The notes under the pieces were generated by a model. The model worked only from the letters and a program-made list of their open reading frames with translations. It was not told the DNA's origin and ran no database searches. Positions 25,756 to 34,336 of a stretch of 46,975 bases of DNA are shown piece by piece; position 1 is the first letter of the stretch, and the number at the start of each line of letters is the position of its first letter. The stretch is from Candidatus Fimivivens faecavium (GTDB lineage Bacteria; Bacillota; Clostridia; Oscillospirales; Ruminococcaceae). The stretch lies in assembly GCA_018716105.1 (NCBI GenBank), contig DVKH01000043.1, forward strand, positions 1 to 46,975, given 5' to 3'. The position numbers and the translations under genes were made by a program.

Positions 25756-25905
25756 GAGGGAAACCTCCTTTTTTTGATTTCACCACATACTATGTCGTCC
25801 CAGAGGGCGGTGTTACAGCGCACGCGGCCTGCAAAAATGCCGAAATGTTCAATAATTTAGAGAAGATGATTGATAACGGCAGAACCGGCATAAAATAACT
25901 GTGGG

Positions 25906-28368
25906 GTGAATGAAATGTTTCGGTTTAATGGATTTACGCAGGTTGCGAACGACGCGATCAATTTGTCAATCGCCCAAGCATCAGCGCTTGGCCACACATA
26001 TATCGGCAGTGAACATCTTCTACTGGGCCTTTTGAGCGTGGGCAGCGGAACCGCCTATACGGCGCTTCGCGCGAAGGGGATTACGACCGAGGATGTGAGC
26101 GAGCTCCTGGTAAAAACGGTGGGGAGAGGGATCCAATCGGTGCTCACGCCGAACGACCTGACGCCCTGCTGCAAACGGATTTTTGAAAATGCGGTCCAGG
26201 AGGCGCGGGAACTCGGCTCTCCAACCGTCGGCACCGAACATCTGCTGCTCGCGGCGCTCAGGGAGCCGGAAAGCTATGCGGTCGGCTACATCCGCCAGCT
26301 TGGGGCGGAGCCGCTTCAGATTTACAAAAACCTGACTGAGATGATCACGAACGACTTTCATAAGAATGCGGATACAAAAGCGGTCAAGACGCCGCCGAAG
26401 CCGCGCTCTTCCGGGACCAAGACGCAGCTTCTCGACAAATTCTCGAAGGATCTGACCGAATATGCGCGTGCGAACCGCTTTGACCCGGTGATTGGGCGGG
26501 AAACCGAGATCGAACGGGTGATTCAGATCCTCTCCAGGCGGACCAAAAACAACCCCTGCCTGATCGGCGAGGCGGGCGTCGGCAAAACCGCTGTGGTTGA
26601 GGGGCTTGCCAAGCGCATCGCCGACGGCAACGCGCCGAGGGCGCTCCTCGACAAGCGGGTGGTTTCGCTTGACCTGACGTCGGTCCTTGCGGGAACGAAA
26701 TACCGCGGCGACTTTGAAGAGCGGATCAAAAATATCCTAAACGAGGTTGTGGCGGCGGGAAACATCATTCTGTTTATCGACGAAATCCACAACATTATGG
26801 GAATCGGCGCTGCGGAAGGCGCCATCGACGCGGCGAACATCTTAAAGCCGCAGCTTGCCAGGGGGGAGCTCCAGGTGGTGGGGGCGACGACCTTTGACGA
26901 ATACCGAAAGCACATCGAGAAGGATTCGGCGCTGGAACGCCGGTTCCAGAGCGTGGTCGTCGGCGAGCCGAGCGAAGAGGACGCGGTTGCCATCCTCAAG
27001 GGCCTTCGGGACCGGTATGAACAGCACCACGGCCTTCGGATCACCGACGAGGCGATTGAGGCTGCGGTTACCCTTTCGGTGCGGTATGTCAACAACCGGT
27101 TCCTGCCGGATAAGGCGATCGACCTGCTCGACGAAGCGGCTTCGCGCGTAAAGCTCCGCACCCTCGCGTCGCCGGGCGAGCTCGGCGAGCTGGAAGAGAG
27201 AATCCGCGACGCAAGCCGCGCAAAGGAATCCGCAATCGACAAGCAGGATTTTGAGCTTGCGGCGCGGCTGCGCGACAAGGAACAGGCGCTCTCCGCGGAA
27301 CTCGAGGATAAGCGCAAGGAATGGAAGCACGAGACCTGCCAGGATGCGGTTGGGGCCGAGGACATCGCAGAGGTGATCAGCCAGTCGACCGGAATTGAGA
27401 TCACGGCCCTGACCGGGGAGGAATCGGAGCAGCTTTTGAATCTGGAAGAGAAGATCGGAAAACAGGTCATCGGCCAGGAGGAGGCGGTCAGCGCCGTCTG
27501 CCGGGCGATTCGGCGCGGCAGGGTGGGGCTTAAGGACCCGCAGCGGCCTGTTGGATCGTTTATTTTCCTTGGGCCGACCGGCGTCGGAAAGACGGAGCTG
27601 AGCCGGGCGCTTGCGAAGGCGCTGTTCGGTTCGCCGTCGTCGATGATCCGTCTCGATATGTCGGAATATATGGAAAAGCAGGCGGTTTCGAAGCTGATCG
27701 GTTCCCCGCCCGGCTATGTCGGATATGAGGACGGCGGACAGCTTACCGAGAAAATCCGGCGCAAACCCTACGCGGTGCTGCTGTTCGACGAGGTGGAGAA
27801 GGCGCATCCGGACGTCTTCCACATCCTCCTTCAGATTCTGGAGGACGGCCAGCTCACCGACGCGCAGGGAAGAACCGTCAGCTTCCGCAATGCGGTCATC
27901 ATCATGACCTCAAACATCGGCGCGCGGCACATCACCGACCGGAAACCCTTTGGCTTCACAGCGGCGCCCGGCGCCGACGAAGACGACAAGGCCATCAAAA
28001 AATCGGTGATGTCGGAACTCAAGCAGATTTTCAAACCGGAGTTGCTCAACCGTGTCGATGAGATTGTGGTGTTCCACCGGCTGACCCGCGAAAACGTTGA
28101 GAAGATCGCGGAGAACCTCCTTGCCGGGGTGAGGGACCGGCTTTCCGCGCTTGGGATCACGGCGGACTTTTCCGCCGAGGCGGTGCGGGAGATTTCGCGT
28201 CAGGGGTACGACCCCGACTATGGCGCGCGGCCGCTTCGCCGGGCGATTCAGCAGAAGGTGGAAGACCTGCTTGCAGAGGAACTCCTCAGCCGGCACATCG
28301 CCGAGGGGGACCGCATCCAATGCGATATGGTCGGCGAACGTCTCGTTGTGCGGCGAACGGCGGAATAA
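25906..28368 (+). CDS. clpC: ATP-dependent Clp protease ATP-binding subunit ClpC
   Basis: An 820-residue HSP100 unfoldase that feeds substrates to ClpP. Domains: N-terminal Clp-N repeats (about 1-150), first AAA+ module with Walker A GEAGVGKT (about 222) and IDEIHNIMG, a middle region with a UVR motif (about 425-465, the adaptor-binding part), second AAA+ module with GPTGVGKT (about 555) and LLFDEVEKAHPDV, and the C-terminal D2-small domain. Start is ATG 25906 (an ATG 9 bases later is equally possible). The usual ctsR-mcsA-mcsB genes are absent around it, so CtsR/McsB-style control is not seen here. No CIRCE element was found upstream. Confidence 0.96.
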   Translation: MNEMFRFNGFTQVANDAINLSIAQASALGHTYIGSEHLLLGLLSVGSGTAYTALRAKGITTEDVSELLVKTVGRGIQSVLTPNDLTPCCKRIFENAVQEARELGSPTVGTEHLLLAALREPESYAVGYIRQLGAEPLQIYKNLTEMITNDFHKNADTKAVKTPPKPRSSGTKTQLLDKFSKDLTEYARANRFDPVIGRETEIERVIQILSRRTKNNPCLIGEAGVGKTAVVEGLAKRIADGNAPRALLDKRVVSLDLTSVLAGTKYRGDFEERIKNILNEVVAAGNIILFIDEIHNIMGIGAAEGAIDAANILKPQLARGELQVVGATTFDEYRKHIEKDSALERRFQSVVVGEPSEEDAVAILKGLRDRYEQHHGLRITDEAIEAAVTLSVRYVNNRFLPDKAIDLLDEAASRVKLRTLASPGELGELEERIRDASRAKESAIDKQDFELAARLRDKEQALSAELEDKRKEWKHETCQDAVGAEDIAEVISQSTGIEITALTGEESEQLLNLEEKIGKQVIGQEEAVSAVCRAIRRGRVGLKDPQRPVGSFIFLGPTGVGKTELSRALAKALFGSPSSMIRLDMSEYMEKQAVSKLIGSPPGYVGYEDGGQLTEKIRRKPYAVLLFDEVEKAHPDVFHILLQILEDGQLTDAQGRTVSFRNAVIIMTSNIGARHITDRKPFGFTAAPGADEDDKAIKKSVMSELKQIFKPELLNRVDEIVVFHRLTRENVEKIAENLLAGVRDRLSALGITADFSAEAVREISRQGYDPDYGARPLRRAIQQKVEDLLAEELLSRHIAEGDRIQCDMVGERLVVRRTAE

Positions 28369-28458
28369 AATCAGCCGCGGCTGCATTTCGGATATGCGGC
28401 GCGTCCCCTGCTATGGAGATATATTGTTTTTATTGCGGAGACAGCAGGAATAGCCGAA

Positions 28459-28487
28459 TTGCAACGAGCATGGTTCTGTGATATGAT
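28459..28487 (+). promoter_or_regulatory. Promoter of the thioesterase gene
   Basis: TTGCAA (28459-28464), a 17-bp spacer and TATGAT (28482-28487). The hairpin at 28489-28521 begins at about the expected start of transcription. Confidence 0.8.
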
Positions 28488-28488
28488 G

Positions 28489-28521
28489 ATACGGCTGGCG
28501 CGGGAAATGCGCCGGCCGTAT
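28489..28521 (+). other. 5'-leader hairpin ahead of the thioesterase gene
   Basis: ATACGGCTGGCGC, loop GGGAAAT, GCGCCGGCCGTAT: a 13-bp stem with one T-G pair. It has no T-run, so it is unlikely to be a terminator; a protective 5' stem or a protein-binding site is possible. Confidence 0.6.
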
Positions 28522-28544
28522 TTGATATGCGAGGTGACGTCGAA

Positions 28545-28934
28545 ATGAAAATCGGAGATTCGTTGAGCGTTTCCATCGTCGTCGGGGAACAGGATCTTGC
28601 GAGGACGATCGGGAGCGGGGATGTTGCGGTGCTTGCGACGCCGCGGATGGCAGCGCTGATGGAAGAGGCGGCGCAGAAGCTCGCAAAAGCAGGGCTGGAC
28701 GAAGGGGAGACGACCGTCGGCGCGTCGGTTTCGGTGGAGCATACGGCGGCGACGCCGCCCGGCATGAGGGTAACTGCCACCGCCGTTCTCACAGCGGTTG
28801 AGGGGAAGAGGCTGACCTTTGAGATGAGGGCGGAAGACGACTGCGGCGTCGTTGGAACCGGCACTCAGGTCCGTGTGATTGTCGGAAAGGATAAATTTGA
28901 GCGGCGCGCGGCCGATAAGCTGAAAAATGCGTGA
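28545..28934 (+). CDS. Hot-dog thioesterase (fluoroacetyl-CoA thioesterase FlK-like)
   Basis: A 129-residue hot-dog fold protein. Visible family pattern: MKIGDSLSVSIVVGEQDLA at the start, VLATPRMAALMEEAAQKLA (the central helix), GASVSVEHTAATPPGMRVTATA with the His in the position of the FlK catalytic His, and a C-terminal beta strand VGTGTQVRVIV. Relatives hydrolyse short acyl-CoA esters; the substrate here is unknown. The start is ATG 28545, 8 bases after GAGGTG. It is a one-gene unit with its own promoter, leader hairpin and terminator. Confidence 0.88.
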   Translation: MKIGDSLSVSIVVGEQDLARTIGSGDVAVLATPRMAALMEEAAQKLAKAGLDEGETTVGASVSVEHTAATPPGMRVTATAVLTAVEGKRLTFEMRAEDDCGVVGTGTQVRVIVGKDKFERRAADKLKNA

Positions 28935-28935
28935 G

Positions 28936-28967
28936 AAAGGCGCTGAGGGAATTCTCTCAGCGCCTTT
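28936..28967. terminator. Bidirectional terminator
   Basis: AAAGGCGCTGAG / CTCAGCGCCTTT, between the converging thioesterase and exported-protein genes. Confidence 0.85.
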
Positions 28968-28987
28968 GGCTTTTTGGGGCATGTCCG

Positions 28988-30190
28988 TTATGCGTCGGTG
29001 AGGCTGACGCCCCGCAGTTCCGTCATCATGTCGCGCATGGCTTTGATCTGATTCTGGGTGCAGTCATAGACGACAGTCCCCTCCGAATCGCTTGCGCTGA
29101 AAAAAATTCCCGAATCGTAGCCGAACAGGTGGTAAACAACGCCGCTGACAAATTCGATGTCGAGGGTATAATAGCTATCCGGAGCGGCGTTTTCGACCGT
29201 TTTGCCATAGATTTTGGGGGAAGGCGTTACCTCAAGATTCTTCAGGAAGGTGCCAATGGTATTGATGGTGGCTGGATTGTTGGTATCGAGCGAAATCTGA
29301 AAGACGATGTCGGTTGGATAGGTGTAAAGGCTGTAGCCAAAGCCGCCGAGACCGTTGAACGAGATGTTGGTAATCTTGCTCACATCCATATAGGCGACCC
29401 ACTGGACCGTGCCGGTATAGGATTCGTTGTAGTTGATCGCGGTTTCAATCAACCGGTCGGTCCGGCTGTTGTCGGACGGCCGGACGCCGCTGAGATAGAT
29501 CGGGTATTTGCCGCGTTCGGTCACGATCAGAAAGCCGACGCATTCCGGGGTGTCTACCGGAAGCTGCTCAAACCCTTCGAGCAGATCGAGCACATTGACC
29601 ATATCTTCGTAATAGGTGATCCTATGATAAGAGCGGTCATTGTAATTGAAGCTGTAAATCTCGCGTACCGGTTCTTCACCGTAGTAAAGCGGAGTATAGG
29701 GGCGGGGCCTCTTGTCGGAGATTTCCGATTTATTTTCCGTTTCCTTTGCGGGCTGATCAGCCGCAGAGGATGCGGCCGGTTTCTCGGCCGGCTTTTCCGC
29801 GGGGGCGGGCGCCTGAGACGGAGCGGAGCCTTTTTCTTCGTCCTGGGAAGGGGCGGGCGCGGAAGGAACGGCGCCGCCTTGTTCAGAATCCTGCGGCGAC
29901 TGCGCGGATGGAGCGGAGCTGCCGCCGGCCTCCGTCTGCGGCGAAGACGGGGCGCCGCCCATCGGCGTCGGATCGGGAAGCCCGTCTGGGATGCAGTCCG
30001 CGCCGCCGGCCTGGACTGGCTCAGACAGGACGTCCACCGCAAAAGCGCAGGTGAGCGGGGAATCGGACTCGGACCCGGCGTCCAATCCAGGCGCGCCAAG
30101 GGCGAATGCGGTATCTTGCCCCCGGGAGATGAGAAGCAGCATCGCAAGAGCCGCGGAGGAAATCAGGTGTTTGGCTCGGAAAAATTCCAT
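28988..30190 (-). CDS. Exported protein with Pro/Ala/Ser-rich linker, function unknown
   Basis: A 400-residue protein. It has a positive N-terminus and a hydrophobic segment (LISSAALAMLLLI, about 9-21), so it is exported or anchored. Residues about 75-165 are a low-complexity linker of Pro, Ala, Ser, Gln and Glu. The C-terminal 230 residues form a compact-looking domain beginning PLYYGEEPVREIYSFNYNDRS, with no motif I recognise. Start ATG 30190 follows AAAGGTG by 10 bases. A beta-rich sensing or adhesion domain outside the cell is plausible from this layout but not shown. Confidence 0.7.
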   Translation of the reverse strand: MEFFRAKHLISSAALAMLLLISRGQDTAFALGAPGLDAGSESDSPLTCAFAVDVLSEPVQAGGADCIPDGLPDPTPMGGAPSSPQTEAGGSSAPSAQSPQDSEQGGAVPSAPAPSQDEEKGSAPSQAPAPAEKPAEKPAASSAADQPAKETENKSEISDKRPRPYTPLYYGEEPVREIYSFNYNDRSYHRITYYEDMVNVLDLLEGFEQLPVDTPECVGFLIVTERGKYPIYLSGVRPSDNSRTDRLIETAINYNESYTGTVQWVAYMDVSKITNISFNGLGGFGYSLYTYPTDIVFQISLDTNNPATINTIGTFLKNLEVTPSPKIYGKTVENAAPDSYYTLDIEFVSGVVYHLFGYDSGIFFSASDSEGTVVYDCTQNQIKAMRDMMTELRGVSLTDA

Positions 30191-30262
30191 TTGTTTACAG
30201 CACCTTTCTCCAATTCAGAGGGTTCCTGTATCATTAGTGCAGGCAGCAATGAAACTTATTGC

Positions 30263-30291
30263 ATATTACCTTGAATTTATTGTAGTGTGAA
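30263..30291 (-). promoter_or_regulatory. Possible promoter of the exported-protein gene
   Basis: On the minus strand TTCACA (30291-30286), 17 bp, TAATAT (30268-30263), 73 bases upstream of the start codon. The rest of 30292-30422 is AT-rich and shows no gene. Confidence 0.5.
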
Positions 30292-30417
30292 TAGATGACG
30301 GACGCCAGGGATTGCAGGGTTATTCCTAACGCTGCCGTACTTTATTTTAATAGCTTTTTTCATATTTGTCCATCATTATTTATTGAAAAATTTCGGTAAA
30401 ATTAAACAGTTTGCGAA

Positions 30418-30451
30418 GGAAAAAGCACATGGCTGTCAATGCGCCATGTGC
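30418..30451 (-). terminator. Terminator after bioY
   Basis: On the minus strand GCACATGGC, a 9-base loop, GCCATGTGC and CTTTTTCC: a perfect 9-bp stem with a T-run, 22 bases past the bioY stop. Confidence 0.85.
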
Positions 30452-30473
30452 CTTTGTCAGTGAGAGGTACCAT

Positions 30474-31007
30474 TCAGATCAACTGGGTAACGCTCTTTTT
30501 TAGACGATGTGCGATGAGAGACGCCGCTGCAATTTTGATTGCATCGCCGGGAAGGAATGGAACGACGCAGACTCCGAGCGCAGAGACGAGATCGCTGCCG
30601 GTCAGATACAGGAACCAGAGCGTTCCGAGCGCGTAACACGCGGCGAGGCCGCAGATCATCGCGAAAACGCCGCTCCAAAAACCGCGCGGGAGACGTTCAA
30701 CGAGAAGGCCGGTGAGATATGCGGCCGCGACGTAACCCGCGATATAACCGCCGGTCGGCCCCACAATCCGGCTGAAGCCGCCGGTCATGCCGGCAAACAC
30801 CGGAAGGCCGAACGCCCCGAGCAGGACATAGACGGCCTGGCTGAGCGCGCCGAGCTTCCCGCCAAGAAGGCCGCCCGCGAGAAAGACGGCGAAGGTTGCG
30901 AGATTGACTGGAACCGGCGCGAGCGGGATTGCAATCTGGCTCAAAACAGCGGTCAGCGCCGCGAACAGCGCGCAGAGGGTCATCGCTTTTATCTTGGTCT
31001 GCCTCAT
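30474..31007 (-). CDS. bioY: Biotin transporter BioY (ECF S component)
   Basis: A 177-residue integral membrane protein with about six hydrophobic segments. Family motifs are visible: ALFAALTAVLSQIAIPLAPVPVNL, FLAGGLLGGKLGALSQAVYVLLGAFGLPVF and GPTGGYIAGY. BioY binds biotin and works with the shared ECF energy module, which is not in this window. It lies downstream of a BirA operator and promoter, with birA as its neighbour, so the two probably form a biotin-sensing unit: BirA with biotinyl-AMP would repress uptake when biotin is plentiful. Confidence 0.95.
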   Translation of the reverse strand: MRQTKIKAMTLCALFAALTAVLSQIAIPLAPVPVNLATFAVFLAGGLLGGKLGALSQAVYVLLGAFGLPVFAGMTGGFSRIVGPTGGYIAGYVAAAYLTGLLVERLPRGFWSGVFAMICGLAACYALGTLWFLYLTGSDLVSALGVCVVPFLPGDAIKIAAASLIAHRLKKSVTQLI

Positions 31008-31054
31008 ATCGGGGTACCTCCATCGAATTTGGGATTTCCCTGTTTACTTCAACA

Positions 31055-31083
31055 AAGATAACGCGATTTTGGCAAATTGTCAA
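31055..31083 (-). promoter_or_regulatory. Promoter of bioY
   Basis: On the minus strand TTGACA (31083-31078), a 17-bp spacer and TATCTT (31060-31055). The -35 box lies inside the BirA operator. Confidence 0.8.
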
Positions 31084-31108
31084 TATAAATATAAATTATA
31101 GTTTACAA
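31077..31108. promoter_or_regulatory. BirA operator
   Basis: TTGTCAATA, 14 bp, AGTTTACAA: two inverted 9-base half-sites with the spacing typical of BirA boxes (half-site TTGT.AAC). It overlaps the -35 box of bioY, as expected for repression by BirA-biotinyl-AMP. Confidence 0.78.
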
Positions 31109-31116
31109 TAATCGAT

Positions 31117-32085
31117 TTATAGGAGGCGGATGCTGATTTCACCGTTCCACAGCACCCGTTCGGAGCCGTCTTTCATCCGAAGGTGAAGGCGCGCCTGGTC
31201 GTCGATGGATTCGGCCAGCGCCTCTTCTCCGGTGTCGCAGAGAACGACCGGCCGTCCAAGCACAATGGAACGGGAGCGGTATTCGTCCAGAAAGCTGCGG
31301 GTGGAAAGGAGGCTGTCGATTCGATAGAGCCGGTCGGCCAGCGCGGCGGCGAGGGCGTTTCGGGAGATACGGGTTTTCCCATCGGAGAGGGCGCCGACCA
31401 CCTCGCCGAGTTCCAGCGGAAATTCGCCGGGATTTTGGTAGACGTTAATTCCGACGCCGAGAACGATGAATTCCACAAGGCCGGTTTCGAGGTCGGATAC
31501 AGCTTCGGTGAGAATTCCGGCAACTTTTTTCCCGCGGAGGAAGAGGTCGTTGATCCACTTGATCCCGACTTCGACGCCGCAGATCTCCAAAATGGCGCGG
31601 GAAACCTCCACCGCGGCGGCGGCCGTCACCAGAACCGCCTCCGCTGAAGTCAGCGCGGGGCGGAGGACCATGCTCAGATAGATCCCGCTGTCGGGCGGGG
31701 AGCAAAAGCTCCGGCCGCGGCGCCCTTTTCCAGCGGTCTGGCGGTTTGCCACTACGCAGGCGCCATGCGGCGCGCCGGCGGCGGCAAGGCACTTCGCCTC
31801 CTGATTGGTGGAATCGACGACGGCGTGAAATGAAAGGAGTTCACCGGGATATTCTTTTGAGAGAAGCGGGCGAATCCCTTCCGCGGAAAGAAGATCGCTC
31901 TCGTTCGAGAGACAGTAGCCCCGGTTTGTGACGGCGGAGATCCGGTAGCCGTCGCGGCGCAGTTCGTTGATCGCCTTCCAGACTGCGGCGCGGGATACCA
32001 GAAGCGTCCTGGCGAGGGATTCCCCCGAGACGCTTTCTCCCTTTGCCGCTTCAAGCGCTTCCAGTACGCGCAGTTTGGTTGACAA
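31117..32085 (-). CDS. birA: Bifunctional biotin ligase/biotin repressor
   Basis: A 322-residue group II BirA: an N-terminal winged helix (about 1-62, with VLEALEAAKGE and SRAAVWKAINELRRDGY) and the ligase core with the biotinyl-AMP motif GKGRRGRSFCSPPDSGIY and the KWINDL region. The C-terminal domain has an SH3-like fold. It joins biotin to carboxylases and represses biotin genes. The start is TTG 32085, with AAGGAGG eight bases ahead; the earlier ATG at 32133 lacks such a site. It lies upstream of bioY on the same strand and has its own near-consensus promoter. Confidence 0.93.
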   Translation of the reverse strand: MSTKLRVLEALEAAKGESVSGESLARTLLVSRAAVWKAINELRRDGYRISAVTNRGYCLSNESDLLSAEGIRPLLSKEYPGELLSFHAVVDSTNQEAKCLAAAGAPHGACVVANRQTAGKGRRGRSFCSPPDSGIYLSMVLRPALTSAEAVLVTAAAAVEVSRAILEICGVEVGIKWINDLFLRGKKVAGILTEAVSDLETGLVEFIVLGVGINVYQNPGEFPLELGEVVGALSDGKTRISRNALAAALADRLYRIDSLLSTRSFLDEYRSRSIVLGRPVVLCDTGEEALAESIDDQARLHLRMKDGSERVLWNGEISIRLL

Positions 32086-32181
32086 GCCGTTCGCCTCCTT
32101 ACCGGGTGATTGAGAGCTTTCAAAATGGATCATGGCCGAAAGCCGGTCAAATCAAAAAATAACAGCATCCGATGATATTTT

Positions 32182-32211
32182 AATTATAGGGACGGAACCG
32201 GTCAATTGTCA
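32182..32211 (-). promoter_or_regulatory. Promoter of birA
   Basis: On the minus strand TTGACA, an 18-bp spacer and TATAAT, about 97 bases upstream of the TTG start. The -35 sits within GGTTGACAA, which resembles a BirA half-site, so weak autoregulation is possible but not shown. Confidence 0.75.
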
Positions 32212-32362
32212 ACCGGAAGAGAGGACGGCCGCCAACCGGCGGGCATGGGGAGGTTTTGCCGGTGTTCTGACTGCAAAGGTTCGAAATATTTTTAAGGATC
32301 TTTCCATCTCCCTCGCATTATCCGCTGTTTGCGGCCGCCGTTTCTCCCATCCCCAAAAGGTG

Positions 32363-32401
32363 CGCTCTCCCCGCGCCAATATAAACGGCGCGGGGAGAGC
32401 G
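32363..32401. terminator. Terminator after the SpoVAF-like gene
   Basis: A perfect 15-bp stem (CGCTCTCCCCGCGCC / GGCGCGGGGAGAGCG) with a 9-base loop, ending 3 bases before the stop of the minus-strand gene. The following T-run is weak on the minus strand. Nothing else is visible in 32212-32362. Confidence 0.65.
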
Positions 32402-32403
32402 TT

Positions 32404-33828
32404 TCAATGTTTGCCGCGACCGATCGGAACCCGGAGCAGCATCCGGAGCAATACCGGGCCGTTGAACGGGACGAGCGGATAGAGATAGCTCTTTTCGCTG
32501 ATGGTCCTGGTGGAGGCGATCAGGGACACGATGATCAGACAGCCCGCCGCGAAGCCCCAGAGATTGAACAAAGCCGTGAGAATGAGCAGAAGCATCCGGC
32601 AGAGCTTGAACGCATAGCCGAGTTCAAAGCTCGGCTGGGTGAAGTTTGCGATCGCGACAAATGCCATATAGAGGAGAACCTCCGGGACGAACCAGCGCGC
32701 GCGGACCGCAAATTCGCCGAGAATCATCGCGCCTACCACGCTGAACGATGTGCTCAGGACCGACGGCGTGTTCAAAGAGGCCTGTTTGAGGCAGTCGATG
32801 ATCAGTTCGACGATCATCAGCTGGACGAAGACGGGGACCGAGTTCGGCTCCTTGATCTGCAAAAATGCAAGCGAGGCGGGGAGCAGCGCGGGGTTTTTGA
32901 TGAGCAGGTACCAGATTGGGGTCAGAAACAGGGTCAGGAAGAAGATCAGATAACGTGTGAGGTGGAGATAGCTCCCGACCAGCGGCGGAAAGTAGTAGTC
33001 GTTGACCTCTTCGAAAAACTCGAAGAACGAAACCGGGAGCAGCATAACCGACGGGGAATTGTCCACGATCACGATCACCTTGCCCTCCGCGATGCTAGCC
33101 GCCGCCGCGTCGGGGCGTTCGGTATACCGGACCTTTGGAAACGGGTTCCAAAGCTGGCGGCGGAGAAGCGCCTCCGCAAGGCTCTCCTGTCCCATGGCGA
33201 GCATTTCAACGTCTGCATCCTGTATCTTCTCGCGGACGCGGCAGAGAACTTTCCGGTCGACCTTCTGGTCGAGGTAGCAGAGGACGAGATCGGTTTTCGA
33301 GACGCTCCCGACCGAGAGGTATTCCATCGTGAGGCCGGGGTCCCGGATCCGGCGGCGGATCAGCGCGGTATTGCTGACCAAAGTTTCCACAAATCCGTCC
33401 CGCGCGCCGCGGAGCACCCGGTCGTCGTCCGGCTCCGACACCGAGCGTACCGGATAGGTTCTGGCGTCGACAAGGACCGCCTCGTTCATTTGGTCGAACA
33501 GGACCGCGATCTGTCCGGAGAGCACCTGGGTACAGATAATGCCCAGATCCCGCTCCTGCGCGACCTCGATATAGGGGATCAGCTTTTGGCCGACGGTTTC
33601 GGCGCTGGAGCACGGGCCGAGGTCTTCGGGGGAAAGCCCAAACAGGAAGCTCATGATTTTTTCGAGGATGTCGTCCTTTGCAAATCCGTCGATGAAGTAG
33701 AGCGCGGCGCCGCGCCCGCAGACGGTGATTTCGCGGCAGATCAGGTCAAAGCTCGCGTCCACGCGCAGCATCCGGTCGAGCGCAGAGGTGTTTTGGGATA
33801 AGGATGCGGTGAGAAACGGTCCAGACAA
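32404..33828 (-). CDS. GerA-family spore germination protein, SpoVAF-like
   Basis: A 474-residue protein of the GerA family: a soluble N-terminal region (about 1-250) followed by four or five membrane segments (about 268-440). The stretch DARTYPVRSVSEPDDDRVLRG and GARDGFVETLVSNTALIRRRIRDP is characteristic; the DGFVETxVxNTALxRRRIRD form is closer to SpoVAF than to the nutrient receptor GerAA. SpoVAF is usually encoded in the spoVA operon; none of the spoVA genes is next to it here. The start is TTG 33828, nine bases after AAAGGA. It indicates that the organism forms spores. Confidence 0.85.
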   Translation of the reverse strand: MSGPFLTASLSQNTSALDRMLRVDASFDLICREITVCGRGAALYFIDGFAKDDILEKIMSFLFGLSPEDLGPCSSAETVGQKLIPYIEVAQERDLGIICTQVLSGQIAVLFDQMNEAVLVDARTYPVRSVSEPDDDRVLRGARDGFVETLVSNTALIRRRIRDPGLTMEYLSVGSVSKTDLVLCYLDQKVDRKVLCRVREKIQDADVEMLAMGQESLAEALLRRQLWNPFPKVRYTERPDAAAASIAEGKVIVIVDNSPSVMLLPVSFFEFFEEVNDYYFPPLVGSYLHLTRYLIFFLTLFLTPIWYLLIKNPALLPASLAFLQIKEPNSVPVFVQLMIVELIIDCLKQASLNTPSVLSTSFSVVGAMILGEFAVRARWFVPEVLLYMAFVAIANFTQPSFELGYAFKLCRMLLLILTALFNLWGFAAGCLIIVSLIASTRTISEKSYLYPLVPFNGPVLLRMLLRVPIGRGKH

Positions 33829-33978
33829 AACAACACGTCCTTTCGCCCGGAATCCGGGCGCGTTATAGTTGACAGGGGAATGAGGCGCTTTTATTGGCGG
33901 CTGCCGGGTTTTTGATTAGTTTTGGCGAAAATCTCTCTGATATGAATCGCGGCGGAGCTGACAAAATTCCCGTCTCTC

Positions 33979-34007
33979 TTGACAAGACGGCAAAGGGGCG
34001 GTAGACT
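33979..34007 (+). promoter_or_regulatory. Promoter of the feo operon
   Basis: TTGACA (33979-33984), a 17-bp spacer and TAGACT (34002-34007). A short imperfect palindrome GTTGGCTAAC (34014-34023) falls at the expected transcription start; a metal-dependent repressor site is possible but unproven. Confidence 0.75.
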
Positions 34008-34069
34008 GTAAGCGTTGGCTAACAATTTGTGTTCCAGATACCGGTTACGGTGTGATTGGAGGGGTTTTC

Positions 34070-34336
34070 ATGGATGGTGAGAATCGTTCTTCCGGGAAAC
34101 GGCTCGAGACGCTTGACCGGCTGAAGGTCGGTGAAACCGGCGTGATCCGCGTCGTGGGCGGCGAGGGCATTCTCCGGCGGAGGCTGCTCGACATGGGGCT
34201 GACGCCGAAGACGAAGGTCATGGTCCGGCGGCGGGCGCCGCTCGGCGACCCGATTGAGGTGAACCTCCGCGGGTATGAACTGACCCTCCGGTTGGAGGAC
34301 GCCGAGAAAATTTCGGTCGAAGAGGTAAAGGAATGA
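34070..34336 (+). CDS. feoA: Ferrous iron transport protein A
   Basis: An 88-residue SH3-like cytosolic protein with LKVGETGVIRVVGGEGILRRRLLDMGLTP and the RAPLGDPIEVNLRGYELTLR motif typical of FeoA. It supports FeoB function. The ATG at 34070 follows GGAGGGG. Its stop overlaps the feoB start (ATGA), which points to coupled translation. Confidence 0.95.
   Translation: MDGENRSSGKRLETLDRLKVGETGVIRVVGGEGILRRRLLDMGLTPKTKVMVRRRAPLGDPIEVNLRGYELTLRLEDAEKISVEEVKE

Noticed and set aside
25801-25905. CIRCE or CtsR box before clpC
   Set aside because: Neither TTAGCACTC-9-GAGTGCTAA nor the tandem GGTCAAA pattern of CtsR is present.
31008-31116. A riboswitch ahead of bioY
   Set aside because: No known fold is visible; the promoter and BirA operator explain the region.
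32329-33801. A long plus-strand open frame opposite the SpoVAF-like gene
   Set aside because: Same reason: an antisense frame of a real gene with no start signals or family motifs.
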